From positions 434,001 to 498,000 of the forward strand of contig NZ_RQJW01000007.1 in the NCBI RefSeq assembly GCF_004028635.1: DNA of 64,000 nt. The letters run 5' to 3'. The notes below the pieces were generated by a model. The model worked only from the letters and a program-made list of their open reading frames with translations. It ran no database searches and was not told the DNA's origin. The stretch comes from Streptomyces cyaneus. Lineage in GTDB: Bacteria > Actinomycetota > Actinomycetes > Streptomycetales > Streptomycetaceae. Both the position numbers and the translations under genes were made by a program. Below are positions 30,979 to 39,117 of this stretch, piece after piece; position 1 is the stretch's first letter; each line of letters opens with the position of its first letter.

Positions 30979-32982
30979 TCAGCGGCGTTGCGCGCGGCGA
31001 GCCGCACCGAGGCGGGCGTAGTGGTCGATCAGGCCGGGGTCGTCCACGGCGGCGGGGTTGACGACCTGCTCGATGGGGGCGCCCTGGAGCAGGCGTTTGA
31101 CCGGGACCTCGAGCTTCTTGCCGGTGCGGGTGTGCGGGACGGCCGGCACCTCGATGATCTCGTCGGGGACGTGGCGGGGTGAGGCGCCGGTGCGGATGGC
31201 CTCGCGGATGCGGTCGCGCAGGGCGTCGTCCAGCTCGGCGCCGGCCGCGAGGACCACGAACAGCGGCATCCAGTAGCCGCCGTCGGGCTCCTCCGCCCCG
31301 ATGACCAGGGCCTCCGTGATCTCCGGGAGGCGTTCGACGACGTCGTGGATGTCGCCGCTGCCCAGCCGTACGCCGTTGCGGTTCAGCGTGCTGTCGGAAC
31401 GGCCGTGCACGATCACCGAGCCGTGCCCCGTGAGCGTGATCCAGTCGCCGTGCCGCCACACGCCCGGGTACGTCGAGAAGTAGGCGTCGCGGTAGCGGCT
31501 GCCGTCGGGGTCGTTCCAGAAGTACAGCGGCATGGACGGCATGGGCCGGGTGACGACCAGCTCACCCACCTGGTCGACGACCGGGAAGCCCTCATCGTCG
31601 TACGCGGCCAGCGCCACGCCCAGGTAGGGCACGGACAGTTCGCCCGCCCAGACGGGGACGGTGGGTGCGCCGCCGGCGAAGCCGGAGACGACGTCGGTGC
31701 CGCCGCTGATGGAGGCGAGCTGGACGTATGCGCCGAGGTGCTCGCCGACCCAGGGGTAGGCGGAGGCGGGCAGGGCGGAGCCGGTGCAGCCGACCGCACG
31801 GATCGAGGACAGGTCGTGCACCGAGGGGTCGATGCCGAACTTGGCCATGCCCAGCAGGTACTGGGGGCTGGAGCCGAACAGGGTGACGCGGTGCCGGGCC
31901 GCCAGCTCCCAGAGGATGTCGGGCTGGGTGAGCGGGGCCGGGCTGCCGTCGTAGGTGCAGGTCGTGGCGCCGGTCAGCAGGGTGGAGACGACCAGGTTCC
32001 ACATCATCCAGTGGGTGGTGGTGTACCACAGGAGGCGGTCGCCCGGGCCGAGGTCGGACTGGAGGCCGAGGGTTTTGAGGTGCTCCAGCAGGACGCCGCC
32101 GTGGCCGTGCACGATGCCTTTGGGCAGGCCGGTGGTGCCGGAGGAGAAGACGACCCACAGGGGGTGGTCGAACGGCACGGGGGTACAGGTGAGTTCCTCG
32201 GTGCGGGTCGCCGCGTCCTCCCAGGGGAGGACCAGCGACGGGTAGGTCGACGAGAGCCCCGGCCCCGGCAGTCCCACGTGATCCACCAGCACCGTGGCCT
32301 TCAACGTCGGGAGCGCGTGGGCCAGTTCGAGGGCGGCCTCGCGGCGGTCGTGGGCGGTGCCGTTGAAGAGGTAGCCGTCGGCGGCGACCAGGACCGTGGG
32401 TTCGAGCTGGGCGAACCGGTCGGCGGCGGCCTTGGGCGCGTAGTCCTGCCCGCACACCGACCACACGGCGCCCAGGCTGGCGGCCGCGAGGAACGCGACG
32501 ACGGCGTGCGGCGTGTTGGGCAGATAGCCGACGACGCGGTCACCCTGCCCGACGCCCAGTTCGCGCAGCGTCGCGGCGACGGAGGCGACCTCGGCGCGCA
32601 GCCGGCCGCCGGTCACTTCGTAGCCGGAGCCGGTCTCGTCGAGGGCGACGATCGCCGGGGCGTCGTCGGTGAGGTTGCGCAGGGCGTGGTGCGCGTAGTT
32701 GAGGGTGGCGCCGGTGAACCAGCGGGCCCCCGGCATGGTCTCCTCGGCCAGCACCTTCTCGTACGGGGTCTGCGCGTCGACGTCGAAGTACTCCCACACC
32801 GCGCTCCAGAAGCCCTCCAGGTCGGTGACCGACCAGCGGTGCAGGGCGGCGTAGTCGGCCTCCGCCGCCACTCCCCGGTGTCGAGCGGCCCAGCGGGCGA
32901 AGTCCGCGATCCGGCTGCGCGAGGCGGACTGCGGGTCCGGGGTCCAGCAGGGGGCGGCGTACGGGGAGGTCGGAGTGGTCAT
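30979..32982 (-). CDS. acetoacetate-CoA ligase-like AMP-forming synthetase
   Basis: 667 residues, the length of acetoacetyl-CoA synthetases. Adenylate-forming motifs: VVFSSGTTGLPKGIVHGHGG (A3), YTTTHWMMWNLV (typical of AacS/ACS), GRSDSTLNRNGVRLGSGDIH (A8) and HTRTGKKLEVPVKRLL (A10 Lys). N-terminal ACAS_N domain (YAALHRWSVTDLEGFWSAVW). It activates acetoacetate or a related acid to the CoA thioester. ATG 32982 overlaps the stop of the FAD hydroxylase (ATGA), so it is the last gene of the aromatic-degradation operon, where it could salvage the acid released by ring cleavage. Confidence 0.88.
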   Translation of the reverse strand: MTTPTSPYAAPCWTPDPQSASRSRIADFARWAARHRGVAAEADYAALHRWSVTDLEGFWSAVWEYFDVDAQTPYEKVLAEETMPGARWFTGATLNYAHHALRNLTDDAPAIVALDETGSGYEVTGGRLRAEVASVAATLRELGVGQGDRVVGYLPNTPHAVVAFLAAASLGAVWSVCGQDYAPKAAADRFAQLEPTVLVAADGYLFNGTAHDRREAALELAHALPTLKATVLVDHVGLPGPGLSSTYPSLVLPWEDAATRTEELTCTPVPFDHPLWVVFSSGTTGLPKGIVHGHGGVLLEHLKTLGLQSDLGPGDRLLWYTTTHWMMWNLVVSTLLTGATTCTYDGSPAPLTQPDILWELAARHRVTLFGSSPQYLLGMAKFGIDPSVHDLSSIRAVGCTGSALPASAYPWVGEHLGAYVQLASISGGTDVVSGFAGGAPTVPVWAGELSVPYLGVALAAYDDEGFPVVDQVGELVVTRPMPSMPLYFWNDPDGSRYRDAYFSTYPGVWRHGDWITLTGHGSVIVHGRSDSTLNRNGVRLGSGDIHDVVERLPEITEALVIGAEEPDGGYWMPLFVVLAAGAELDDALRDRIREAIRTGASPRHVPDEIIEVPAVPHTRTGKKLEVPVKRLLQGAPIEQVVNPAAVDDPGLIDHYARLGAARRAQRR

Positions 32983-34571
32983 CGCGCGGGTCTCCTCAAC
33001 ACGGGGGCGGATACGGTCGGTTCGGCGGGCCGGCGGGTGGTGCACAGCAGCGGTGCCCAGGCGGCGGTGCCCGTGAAGTCGCCGCCGCCCGCCGGGACGA
33101 CGTCCAGGACGACCCGGTCGGGCCGCAGCAGGACGGCGTCCGCACGGCCGGAGCGCAGCCAGGCGGCGAGGGCGCCGTCGTCGCCGGTGTCGTGGACGTC
33201 GACGACGCGGGCGCCGAGTCCGTCGGTGAGCGCGTGCAGCGAGGGCGGCAGCGGTATCGCGGTCAGCACGGCGAAGGAGTCGCCGAGGAGGTCGTCGAGG
33301 CGGACGACCTGCCGGTCCGGGGCCGTCACCCGGGGCTGCGGGCAGTAGGTGCCGCCGAGCCGACTGCGGCGGACCAGCGGACCCACGGGCAGCGGGCGGC
33401 TGAGGTCGCGGCCGGCTCTGCTGGTCACCCCGGGGATACGGCAGGCCGCTGCGACGGCGGTGCGGCGCAGGGCGGCCGCGCGGTCCTGGCCGCCGGTCAT
33501 CGCCCAGCCGGTGGCGACGGCGAGCCGGATGACATGGCGGGCGTGCGGCTTGCGCTCCCGCTCGTAGGTGTCCAACAGGCCTTCGTCTCCGCCCTGTTGG
33601 AGCACGCGGGCCAGCTTCCAGGTCAGGTTGTAGGCGTCCCGCAGACCCGAGCACAGGCCCTGTCCGACGAACGGCGGGGTGAGGTGGGCGGCGTCACCGA
33701 GCAGGAAGACCCGGCCCCGGCGCCAGCGGTCGGCGATGCGGGCGCGGAAGGTGTACTGGGCCTGCCGGACGATGTGGAAGTCGTCACCGGGGCCGAGGCG
33801 GGACAGGTCCACCCAGGGGGCGACCAGTTCGCGCAGCAGCTCGTCGTCGAGTTCCTCCGTCTCGCGCAGCCGGAACTCCCAGCGGTAGCGGTCCTGGCCG
33901 ATCCGCATGAAGGTCGCCGGACGGTTCGGGTCGCAGACCTGGTCGACGCCTTCCCAGCAGCGGACCGCGGCCTTCGTCGTGACGTCGATGACGGTCCAGC
34001 GCTCCTCGAAGCGCAGGTCCTCCCATCCCGCCCCGATGGCGTCGCGGGTGAGGCTGCCCGCCCCGTCGCAGCCGAGGACGGCCTGCGCGAGCAGTACGTG
34101 TTCGCCCTCGTCGTCGCGGTAGGTCACACGGACCGGACCGTCCGCGTCCTGCTCCACGGCGGTCACCTCCACCCCGCCCCGCAGCTCGCACTCCGGTCGG
34201 CGGGCCAGCGCGCCGCGCAGCAGCCGCTCCAGCTCGGGCTGGTCGAACATGCTGGTCTGCGGGAAGCCGTGGTGGCCCTGCGGCGAGCGCCGGAACTCGG
34301 CGATCACGCGGTGCCGGGCGTCCAGCAGCCGCAGCCCCCGCGCGGGGCGGGCGACGGCGGCGAACTCGTCGGCGATTCCGGCGGCTTGGAGGATGCGGCG
34401 GACCTCGTCGTCGGTGGCGACGGCGCGGGGCAGGGGGTAGACGTCGTGGTGGCGTTCGAGGACGACGGTCCTCACGCCACGCCGGGCCAGCAGGAGGGCA
34501 GCGGTCACACCCACAGGGCCGGCGCCGACGATCACCACGGGAACGTCTGCCGAGTCGTGCTCGACTGTCAT
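32979..34571 (-). CDS. FAD-dependent aromatic hydroxylase (MhpA-like)
   Basis: 530 residues. Class A flavin monooxygenase: VVIVGAGPVGVTAALLLARR (GxGxxG), the LGCDGAGSLTRDAIG DG motif and the second FAD motif GRVFLLGDAAHLTPPFVGQG. The C-terminal thioredoxin-like tail is typical of 3-(3-hydroxyphenyl)propionate/resorcinol hydroxylases. It hydroxylates a phenolic ring with NAD(P)H and O2. The gene precedes AacS (ATGA overlap) and follows the FAH hydrolase by 27 nt. Substrate unknown. Confidence 0.88.
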   Translation of the reverse strand: MTVEHDSADVPVVIVGAGPVGVTAALLLARRGVRTVVLERHHDVYPLPRAVATDDEVRRILQAAGIADEFAAVARPARGLRLLDARHRVIAEFRRSPQGHHGFPQTSMFDQPELERLLRGALARRPECELRGGVEVTAVEQDADGPVRVTYRDDEGEHVLLAQAVLGCDGAGSLTRDAIGAGWEDLRFEERWTVIDVTTKAAVRCWEGVDQVCDPNRPATFMRIGQDRYRWEFRLRETEELDDELLRELVAPWVDLSRLGPGDDFHIVRQAQYTFRARIADRWRRGRVFLLGDAAHLTPPFVGQGLCSGLRDAYNLTWKLARVLQQGGDEGLLDTYERERKPHARHVIRLAVATGWAMTGGQDRAAALRRTAVAAACRIPGVTSRAGRDLSRPLPVGPLVRRSRLGGTYCPQPRVTAPDRQVVRLDDLLGDSFAVLTAIPLPPSLHALTDGLGARVVDVHDTGDDGALAAWLRSGRADAVLLRPDRVVLDVVPAGGGDFTGTAAWAPLLCTTRRPAEPTVSAPVLRRPAR

Positions 34572-34598
34572 GTGCGGCTCACTTCGGGGATTCGGGTC

Positions 34599-35537
34599 TC
34601 AGTGCGCGTCGGTCACGGTCGTGCGCTGCTCGCCCAGATCGATCCGGCCGTCCGGGGTGGCGATGGTGGCGGTGACGACGTCGCCGTGGTGCAGGTAATG
34701 GGGGTTCTTGGCCTGCGTCTTGAAGAACGCCTTCCACTTCACCGCGGGCGGCAGCAGCGCGCCGATCTTCTCCACCGGCTTGGGCGGGGCCTTCAGGGCA
34801 GTACCGCCGGGGGTGCCGGTGAGCAGCAGGTCACCGGGGTCGAGGGTCTGGAAGCGGGCCAGCAGGGTGAGGGCCTGCGCCGGGCGGACGATCATGTCGG
34901 CGAGGGTGCGGTCCTGACGCAGCTCACCGTTCACGCTCAACTTCAGCCGCAGGTCCAGGAGATGGGCGAAGTCGTCGTCTTCCAGCAGCGCCAGGTACGG
35001 CCCGGTCGGTGTGAAGGTCGGGTACGACTTGCCCTCGTAGAACTGCGTCTTGGTCAGCTGTACGTCACGGGCGCTGACGTCGTTGGTGATCACCAGCCCG
35101 GCGACGTACGAGGGCAGGTCCCGCTCCTCGACGACGGTGCCGATGGGCAGCGGAGCCCCCATGACGAGGCCCAGCTCCACCTCGTAGTCGAGGAACTTCA
35201 CATGTGACGGCCGCACGATGGCTTCCTCCGGTCCGCTGACCGAGCCGGACGCCTTGCGGAAGAAGGCGGGCGGGATGTCGCCGGTGAAGCCCGAATCGCG
35301 GGCGTGGCTGCGGTAGTTGACCATCTGGGCGACGACCCGGCAGGGGGTGGTGACCGGGGAGAGCGCCACTAGGTCGGCGACGGGCGTGCCCGCGTCACCG
35401 GAAAGAGCCGCCTCGCGTACGGCGGCCCGGTCGGCGAGCAGTTCGGCGGTGGTGACGGCCTTGGTGTCGACAGGGACGGCGCGGTCGCCGAGGACGACCC
35501 ACCAGGCGTCGGCGGTGCGCAGGACGTTGGTGCTCAT
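34599..35537 (-). CDS. fumarylacetoacetate hydrolase family protein
   Basis: 312 residues. The FAH catalytic core is clear: VVAQMVNYRSHARDSG, KFLDYEVELGLVMGAPLPIG (metal ligands E-x-E), GLVITNDVSARDVQL and GDLLLTGTPGGTALKAPPKP. It resembles the 2-oxo-hepta-ene-dioate/acylpyruvate hydrolases that split meta-cleavage products. ATG 35537 overlaps the stop of the upstream dioxygenase-like gene (ATGA). In this operon it would hydrolyse the ring-cleavage product, with the released acid passed to the CoA ligase. Confidence 0.88.
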   Translation of the reverse strand: MSTNVLRTADAWWVVLGDRAVPVDTKAVTTAELLADRAAVREAALSGDAGTPVADLVALSPVTTPCRVVAQMVNYRSHARDSGFTGDIPPAFFRKASGSVSGPEEAIVRPSHVKFLDYEVELGLVMGAPLPIGTVVEERDLPSYVAGLVITNDVSARDVQLTKTQFYEGKSYPTFTPTGPYLALLEDDDFAHLLDLRLKLSVNGELRQDRTLADMIVRPAQALTLLARFQTLDPGDLLLTGTPGGTALKAPPKPVEKIGALLPPAVKWKAFFKTQAKNPHYLHHGDVVTATIATPDGRIDLGEQRTTVTDAH

Positions 35538-36679
35538 GAGTTCATCGCTTTCATCAGGCCCAGCAGACGGGCGGGGTCGAGTTCGTTGTCGCCGCGCAGG
35601 GCCGTCAGGACCTCACGCACCTTGGCGGGGGACGGGCTCGCGCCGAGGAAGTCCCGGGTGACCGGCGGGCCCCACTGGGCCAGCCCGCTCGCCGACATGG
35701 GCGCCCAGCCGGGCTCGAGGTCGCAGGAGAAGAGGTCGCCGTCGGCGAAGTGCTCCAGCATGAAGTGGTCGGGGTCGCGCCAGTAGTCGAAGAGCTGGCT
35801 GCCCTGGATGTGCCGGCCGATGCCCCAACTGCGCCGGTAGCCGCGCTCGTTCAGGTACTCGCCGCCGGCGGCGATCGAGTCCAGGTCGGTGACCTGGTAG
35901 GCGGAATGGACATAGCCCGTGCCCGGCCCCAGGTGCATGGCCAGCGTGTGGTGGTCGGCCGGCACGCTGCCCAGGTCACAGCGGATGAACGCCATCGTCG
36001 GACCGCGACCGCGCTGCCCGTCCAGGAACAGGAAGTCGGACACGATCATCCCGAGGGTGTCCAGGTACCAGTCAAGGGCGCGGGCGAACACCCGGGTCTC
36101 CAGGACGACATGGCCCAGGCGCTGGATGCGGGACGGCTCGCGCGGCGGCCGCTGCGTGACGTTCGTACGGCGGTGATCCGTGCCGAAGTTGAGGAGCAGC
36201 GGCCGCTGTCCCGGCAGTTCGGGGAGGTGTTCGGCGCAGTGCACGACCCGCACCGGGAAGCCGGACGGGTCGAGCAGGTCGACCACCTTGCCGCCGCCGG
36301 GCACATCCGCGTCCCGTACGGCCGCCCCGGTCGCCCGTGCCAGCCGGTCCAGGTCGGCCCGGTCGGCCGCGCGGAACGCCGGGCCGATGAAACGGGACGT
36401 ACGCCCGCGCCGGATCACCATGCAGGGCGGGCCGGCGAAGGTGCCGCGCAGCCACAGCTCGCTCTCGGTGCGCGCGGCGATCTGGAAGCCGAAGTCACGG
36501 GCGAAGACCTCGGCCCGGTCCAGGTCCGGCTTCTCGAACTCCAGCCAGGCCAGGTCCGCAACCTTGATCACGGGGTTCCGGGAGCGGCCGGGATGCTCGC
36601 CGCGCAGGGCGCCCTGCTCGCTGTGCAGGTCCTGGTGGGGCGTCGCGACGGCGGCTTGAGCCAGGGGTGTTCCAGACAC
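35534..36679 (-). CDS. extradiol (catechol 2,3-) dioxygenase-like VOC protein
   Basis: 381 residues with two vicinal-oxygen-chelate modules. First half VADLAWLEFEKPDLDRAEVF; second half RIQRLGHVVLETRVFARALD (metal His), HTLAMHLGPGTGYVHSAYQV (second His) and YWRDPDHFMLEHFADGD (Glu). These are the 2-His-1-Glu iron ligands of type I extradiol dioxygenases. The start is GTG 36679 with GGAGGA 4 nt upstream. First gene of the operon, expected to open the hydroxylated ring. Divergent from a TetR regulator; the putative -10 TGATGA overlaps an inverted repeat at 36713-36729. Confidence 0.87.
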   Translation of the reverse strand: MSGTPLAQAAVATPHQDLHSEQGALRGEHPGRSRNPVIKVADLAWLEFEKPDLDRAEVFARDFGFQIAARTESELWLRGTFAGPPCMVIRRGRTSRFIGPAFRAADRADLDRLARATGAAVRDADVPGGGKVVDLLDPSGFPVRVVHCAEHLPELPGQRPLLLNFGTDHRRTNVTQRPPREPSRIQRLGHVVLETRVFARALDWYLDTLGMIVSDFLFLDGQRGRGPTMAFIRCDLGSVPADHHTLAMHLGPGTGYVHSAYQVTDLDSIAAGGEYLNERGYRRSWGIGRHIQGSQLFDYWRDPDHFMLEHFADGDLFSCDLEPGWAPMSASGLAQWGPPVTRDFLGASPSPAKVREVLTALRGDNELDPARLLGLMKAMNS

Positions 36680-36712
36680 GGTTTCCTCCGAGCGACCTTG
36701 CGCACATTGCCA

Positions 36713-36784
36713 TGATGAGGAAATCATCAGGTTTGACAGAAGGCTCGTCAATAGGTCGACGGCCGTAAGATGATGGATGCATCA
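36713..36784. promoter_or_regulatory. promoter and TetR operator-like sites for the aromatic operon
   Basis: On the minus strand TTGACG (36746-36751), a 16-nt spacer and TGATGA (36724-36729) form a promoter for the dioxygenase operon. The inverted repeat tgatga-ggaaa-tcatca (36713-36729) covers the -10, and a second site tgatg-gatg-catca (36771-36784) lies nearer the TetR gene. TAGACT at 36813-36818 fits a leaderless transcript for that TetR. Confidence 0.6.
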
Positions 36785-36824
36785 GAACTGCGATTGATCT
36801 CGCCCCCGCGGCTAGACTCGGCCC

Positions 36825-37460
36825 ATGCCTACGTCAGCCCCGCCCAGCAACCGGTTCGAGCGGCGCCGTGCCGAGACCCGCCGGGCGCTCGTCCGCGCGG
36901 CCCGGCAGATACTCGCCGAGACCGGGGACACCAGCGCCAGCATCCAGGCGATCGCCGAGCGCGCCGACGTCGGCTTCGGCTCCTTCTACAACCACTTCGA
37001 GTCCAAGACAGAGCTGTTCGAGGCAGCCGTGGCGGACGCCCTCGAAGAGTTCGGTCAGACCTTCGACGAGCGGCTCACCGGGATCGACGACCCCGCCGAA
37101 CTCGTCGCGGCCGGCTTCCGGCTCAGCGCTCGCATGGCCGACTCCCGCCCGGAGCTCATGCAGGTCCTGCGCCGCCGCGGCCTCGGCCACCTCCACTCGG
37201 ACAACGGCCTGGCCGTGCGGGCGCTGCGCGACCTTCAGGCCGGCATCACCTCCGCCCGCTTCACCGCGGTGGAGCCGGTCATCGCCCTGTCCGCGCTGGG
37301 CGGTGCTCTGCTGTCGCTGGTGGAGCTGCGGTTCGCCCGCCCCGACCTGGACGGCGACGAGGCAGCCACCAACCTGGCCGAGATGGTCCTGCGCATGCTG
37401 GGCGTCCCGCCGGACGACGCCCACGAGGTGGCCCGGCGGCCGTTGCCCGAACTGGGCTGA
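36825..37460 (+). CDS. TetR-family regulator of the aromatic operon
   Basis: 211 residues. HTH: RRALVRAARQILAETGDTSA, IQAIAERADVGFGSFYNHFE (recognition helix with the typical G-x-F-Y-x-H-F). The C-terminal ligand-binding helical region has no further recognisable motif. ATG 36825 lies 6 nt after TAGACT, so the mRNA is probably leaderless. It is divergent from the ring-cleavage operon and the likely repressor, released by an aromatic acid. Confidence 0.9.
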   Translation: MPTSAPPSNRFERRRAETRRALVRAARQILAETGDTSASIQAIAERADVGFGSFYNHFESKTELFEAAVADALEEFGQTFDERLTGIDDPAELVAAGFRLSARMADSRPELMQVLRRRGLGHLHSDNGLAVRALRDLQAGITSARFTAVEPVIALSALGGALLSLVELRFARPDLDGDEAATNLAEMVLRMLGVPPDDAHEVARRPLPELG

Positions 37461-37493
37461 GCAGCAGTACGAGCAGTACGAGTACGCCAGGTT

Positions 37494-38312
37494 TCACGCG
37501 CCCTCGGACCCGCCGTCGGGCCGGAAGGTGACCGACCGGCCCGAGAAACGGGCGGTGAGGCCGTCGTCCGTGGTGGTGACCGAGCGCAGGTGCAGGCCGT
37601 CGGGGATGTTCCGCAACTGGATCGGCCGCTCGAAGACCTTGTCGAGCAGCGCGCCCCCCGCCCCGGGCAGCGCACCGCCCGTGACCTGGAAGTCCTTGAA
37701 CGCGATGCGGTTGCCGGAGGCCGCCGAGACGGTCGTCGTCACGGTGACGTCTTTCCCGAGGGGCAGCAGGACGACCGCGCTCACCTGACCCGTGCGACCG
37801 CCCTGGGAGATCTCCAGGCCGAGGGCGTTCGACACGTCCTCGTACGACAGGAAGGCGGTCGCCTCCGCGCTGCGGGCCCGCGCCTCGCTGTCGTCGTCGG
37901 ACTTCGTCAACCCGTCCAGCCGCAGGGAGAGTTCACTCACCGGCAGCGGGCGGGTGGTGTCGCGGGCCGGTATGTCGTGCGCGGTGATGTCCACCCGACG
38001 CAGAGGGCCGGAGGCCGCCTGGGTCAGCACGGGGAAGCCGCGGACGTGGACCTCCGGCGGCAGCGGTGTGCCCATGCCCTCCTGGAACGCCTTGGCCGTA
38101 CGGGACTCGATGCGGGCCGCGACGGCCCGGTCGACCGCGACGGGTAGGAGGACCAGCGCGAGCAGGGCGGCGGCGACGGCCATACGTCGTCGCCGGGTCC
38201 GGCGGGGCTCGTACGGCGAGCCGTCGTCGTACCCGTGCTGGGAGTGGTGCGGGAACTCGTACTGGGGCTCGTACCGGGACTGGCCCGGGGACTCGTACTG
38301 GGACTGGTGCAT
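37494..38312 (-). CDS. LmeA-family (DUF2993) phospholipid-binding protein
   Basis: 272 residues. A Gln/Tyr/Glu-rich cytoplasmic N-terminus (SQYESPGQSRYEPQYEFP), basic RRTRRRR, one TM/signal anchor (MAVAAALLALVLLPVAVDRA), then the DUF2993 domain (PPEVHVRGFPVLTQAASGPL, ISQGGRTGQVSAVVLLP). Mycobacterial LmeA works in lipomannan elongation; the Streptomyces proteins are envelope-associated with unknown roles. Starts at ATG 38312, 15 nt after the stop of the upstream TetR gene, so possibly cotranscribed with it. Confidence 0.85.
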   Translation of the reverse strand: MHQSQYESPGQSRYEPQYEFPHHSQHGYDDGSPYEPRRTRRRRMAVAAALLALVLLPVAVDRAVAARIESRTAKAFQEGMGTPLPPEVHVRGFPVLTQAASGPLRRVDITAHDIPARDTTRPLPVSELSLRLDGLTKSDDDSEARARSAEATAFLSYEDVSNALGLEISQGGRTGQVSAVVLLPLGKDVTVTTTVSAASGNRIAFKDFQVTGGALPGAGGALLDKVFERPIQLRNIPDGLHLRSVTTTDDGLTARFSGRSVTFRPDGGSEGA

Positions 38313-38327
38313 GGGCGGGGCCCTCCT

Positions 38328-39029
38328 TCAGTGGGGTCGGTGGGTCCGGTCGGGGGAGTGGAGTCGGCGGGTGCCGTGCAGACGGCGGACCGTGGCGGCG
38401 GCGGTGTCGCGGTCGACTCCGGTGGCGATCAGGGCGGCGGTGGCGGCGCCGGTGCCGTCGTCGGCCCAGACCCCGGAGTTGACGGCGGCGAGCAGTGCCA
38501 GCAGATGGGCCTCGATGGCGCTGCTGAGGGGGCCGGGCGGAACGGCGGTGTGGAAGACGCCCTGGCGCCGGCCCTCGGCGAGGATGCCGGCGACCGTCTC
38601 GCGGGCCGGGGCCAGGACTTCGCGCACCTGGGCGGGACCGAGGTCCCGGCCTGCCAGGTCGATCAGCGTGCGATAGCAGTCGCCGACCGGCCAGAGGGTG
38701 AGAACGAACCGCGCCAGGGCACTCGCGGGGTCGGGACCGGGACCGGGACCGGGACCGGGACCGGCGCCGGGACCGGGGCTGCTCATGCCGGCGACGGCGA
38801 GGCGCACCGCCTCGGCGGCCTCCGCGGCGAGCCCCTCCACCAGCGCCGCGCGGCCGGCGAAGTGCGTGTAGACGGTGCGCCGTGCCACGCCGGCGGCCTC
38901 GGCGATGTCCCCGAGGCTGCTGTCGGGGTTGCGGCCCAGTTCCCGCCGGGCCGCTTCCAGGATGCGGGCGCGGGTGGCACGCGTCGCGCGGCGCTGCCGT
39001 CCGGGCGTCGGGGCTGTCTGGCTGCTCAC
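38328..39029 (-). CDS. TetR-family regulator of the adjacent exporter
   Basis: 233 residues. HTH: ARILEAARRELGRNPDSSLG and IAEAAGVARRTVYTHFAGRA. A Gly-Pro repeat (PGPGAGPGPGPGPGPDP, encoded by repeated gaccgg units at about 38735-38775) links the DNA-binding and ligand domains, an odd insertion. The GTG start is at 39029. Divergent from the MFS exporter with a 14-bp inverted repeat in between, the usual drug-responsive arrangement. Confidence 0.88.
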   Translation of the reverse strand: MSSQTAPTPGRQRRATRATRARILEAARRELGRNPDSSLGDIAEAAGVARRTVYTHFAGRAALVEGLAAEAAEAVRLAVAGMSSPGPGAGPGPGPGPGPDPASALARFVLTLWPVGDCYRTLIDLAGRDLGPAQVREVLAPARETVAGILAEGRRQGVFHTAVPPGPLSSAIEAHLLALLAAVNSGVWADDGTGAATAALIATGVDRDTAAATVRRLHGTRRLHSPDRTHRPH

Positions 39030-39037
39030 GTCGTCGA

Positions 39038-39088
39038 TATTTGCACATCGACGGGCAAGAAACTAGTCTGCTCATCGATGTGCAAATA
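39038..39088. promoter_or_regulatory. TetR operator: 14-bp inverted repeat
   Basis: tatttgcacatcga (39038-39051) and tcgatgtgcaaata (39075-39088) are perfect complements separated by 23 nt. They occupy the 88-nt gap between the divergent TetR and MFS genes and likely overlap both promoters. Confidence 0.82.
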
Positions 39089-39117
39089 ACTCGTACCCCT
39101 GCCCCCTGGGAGTCCTC

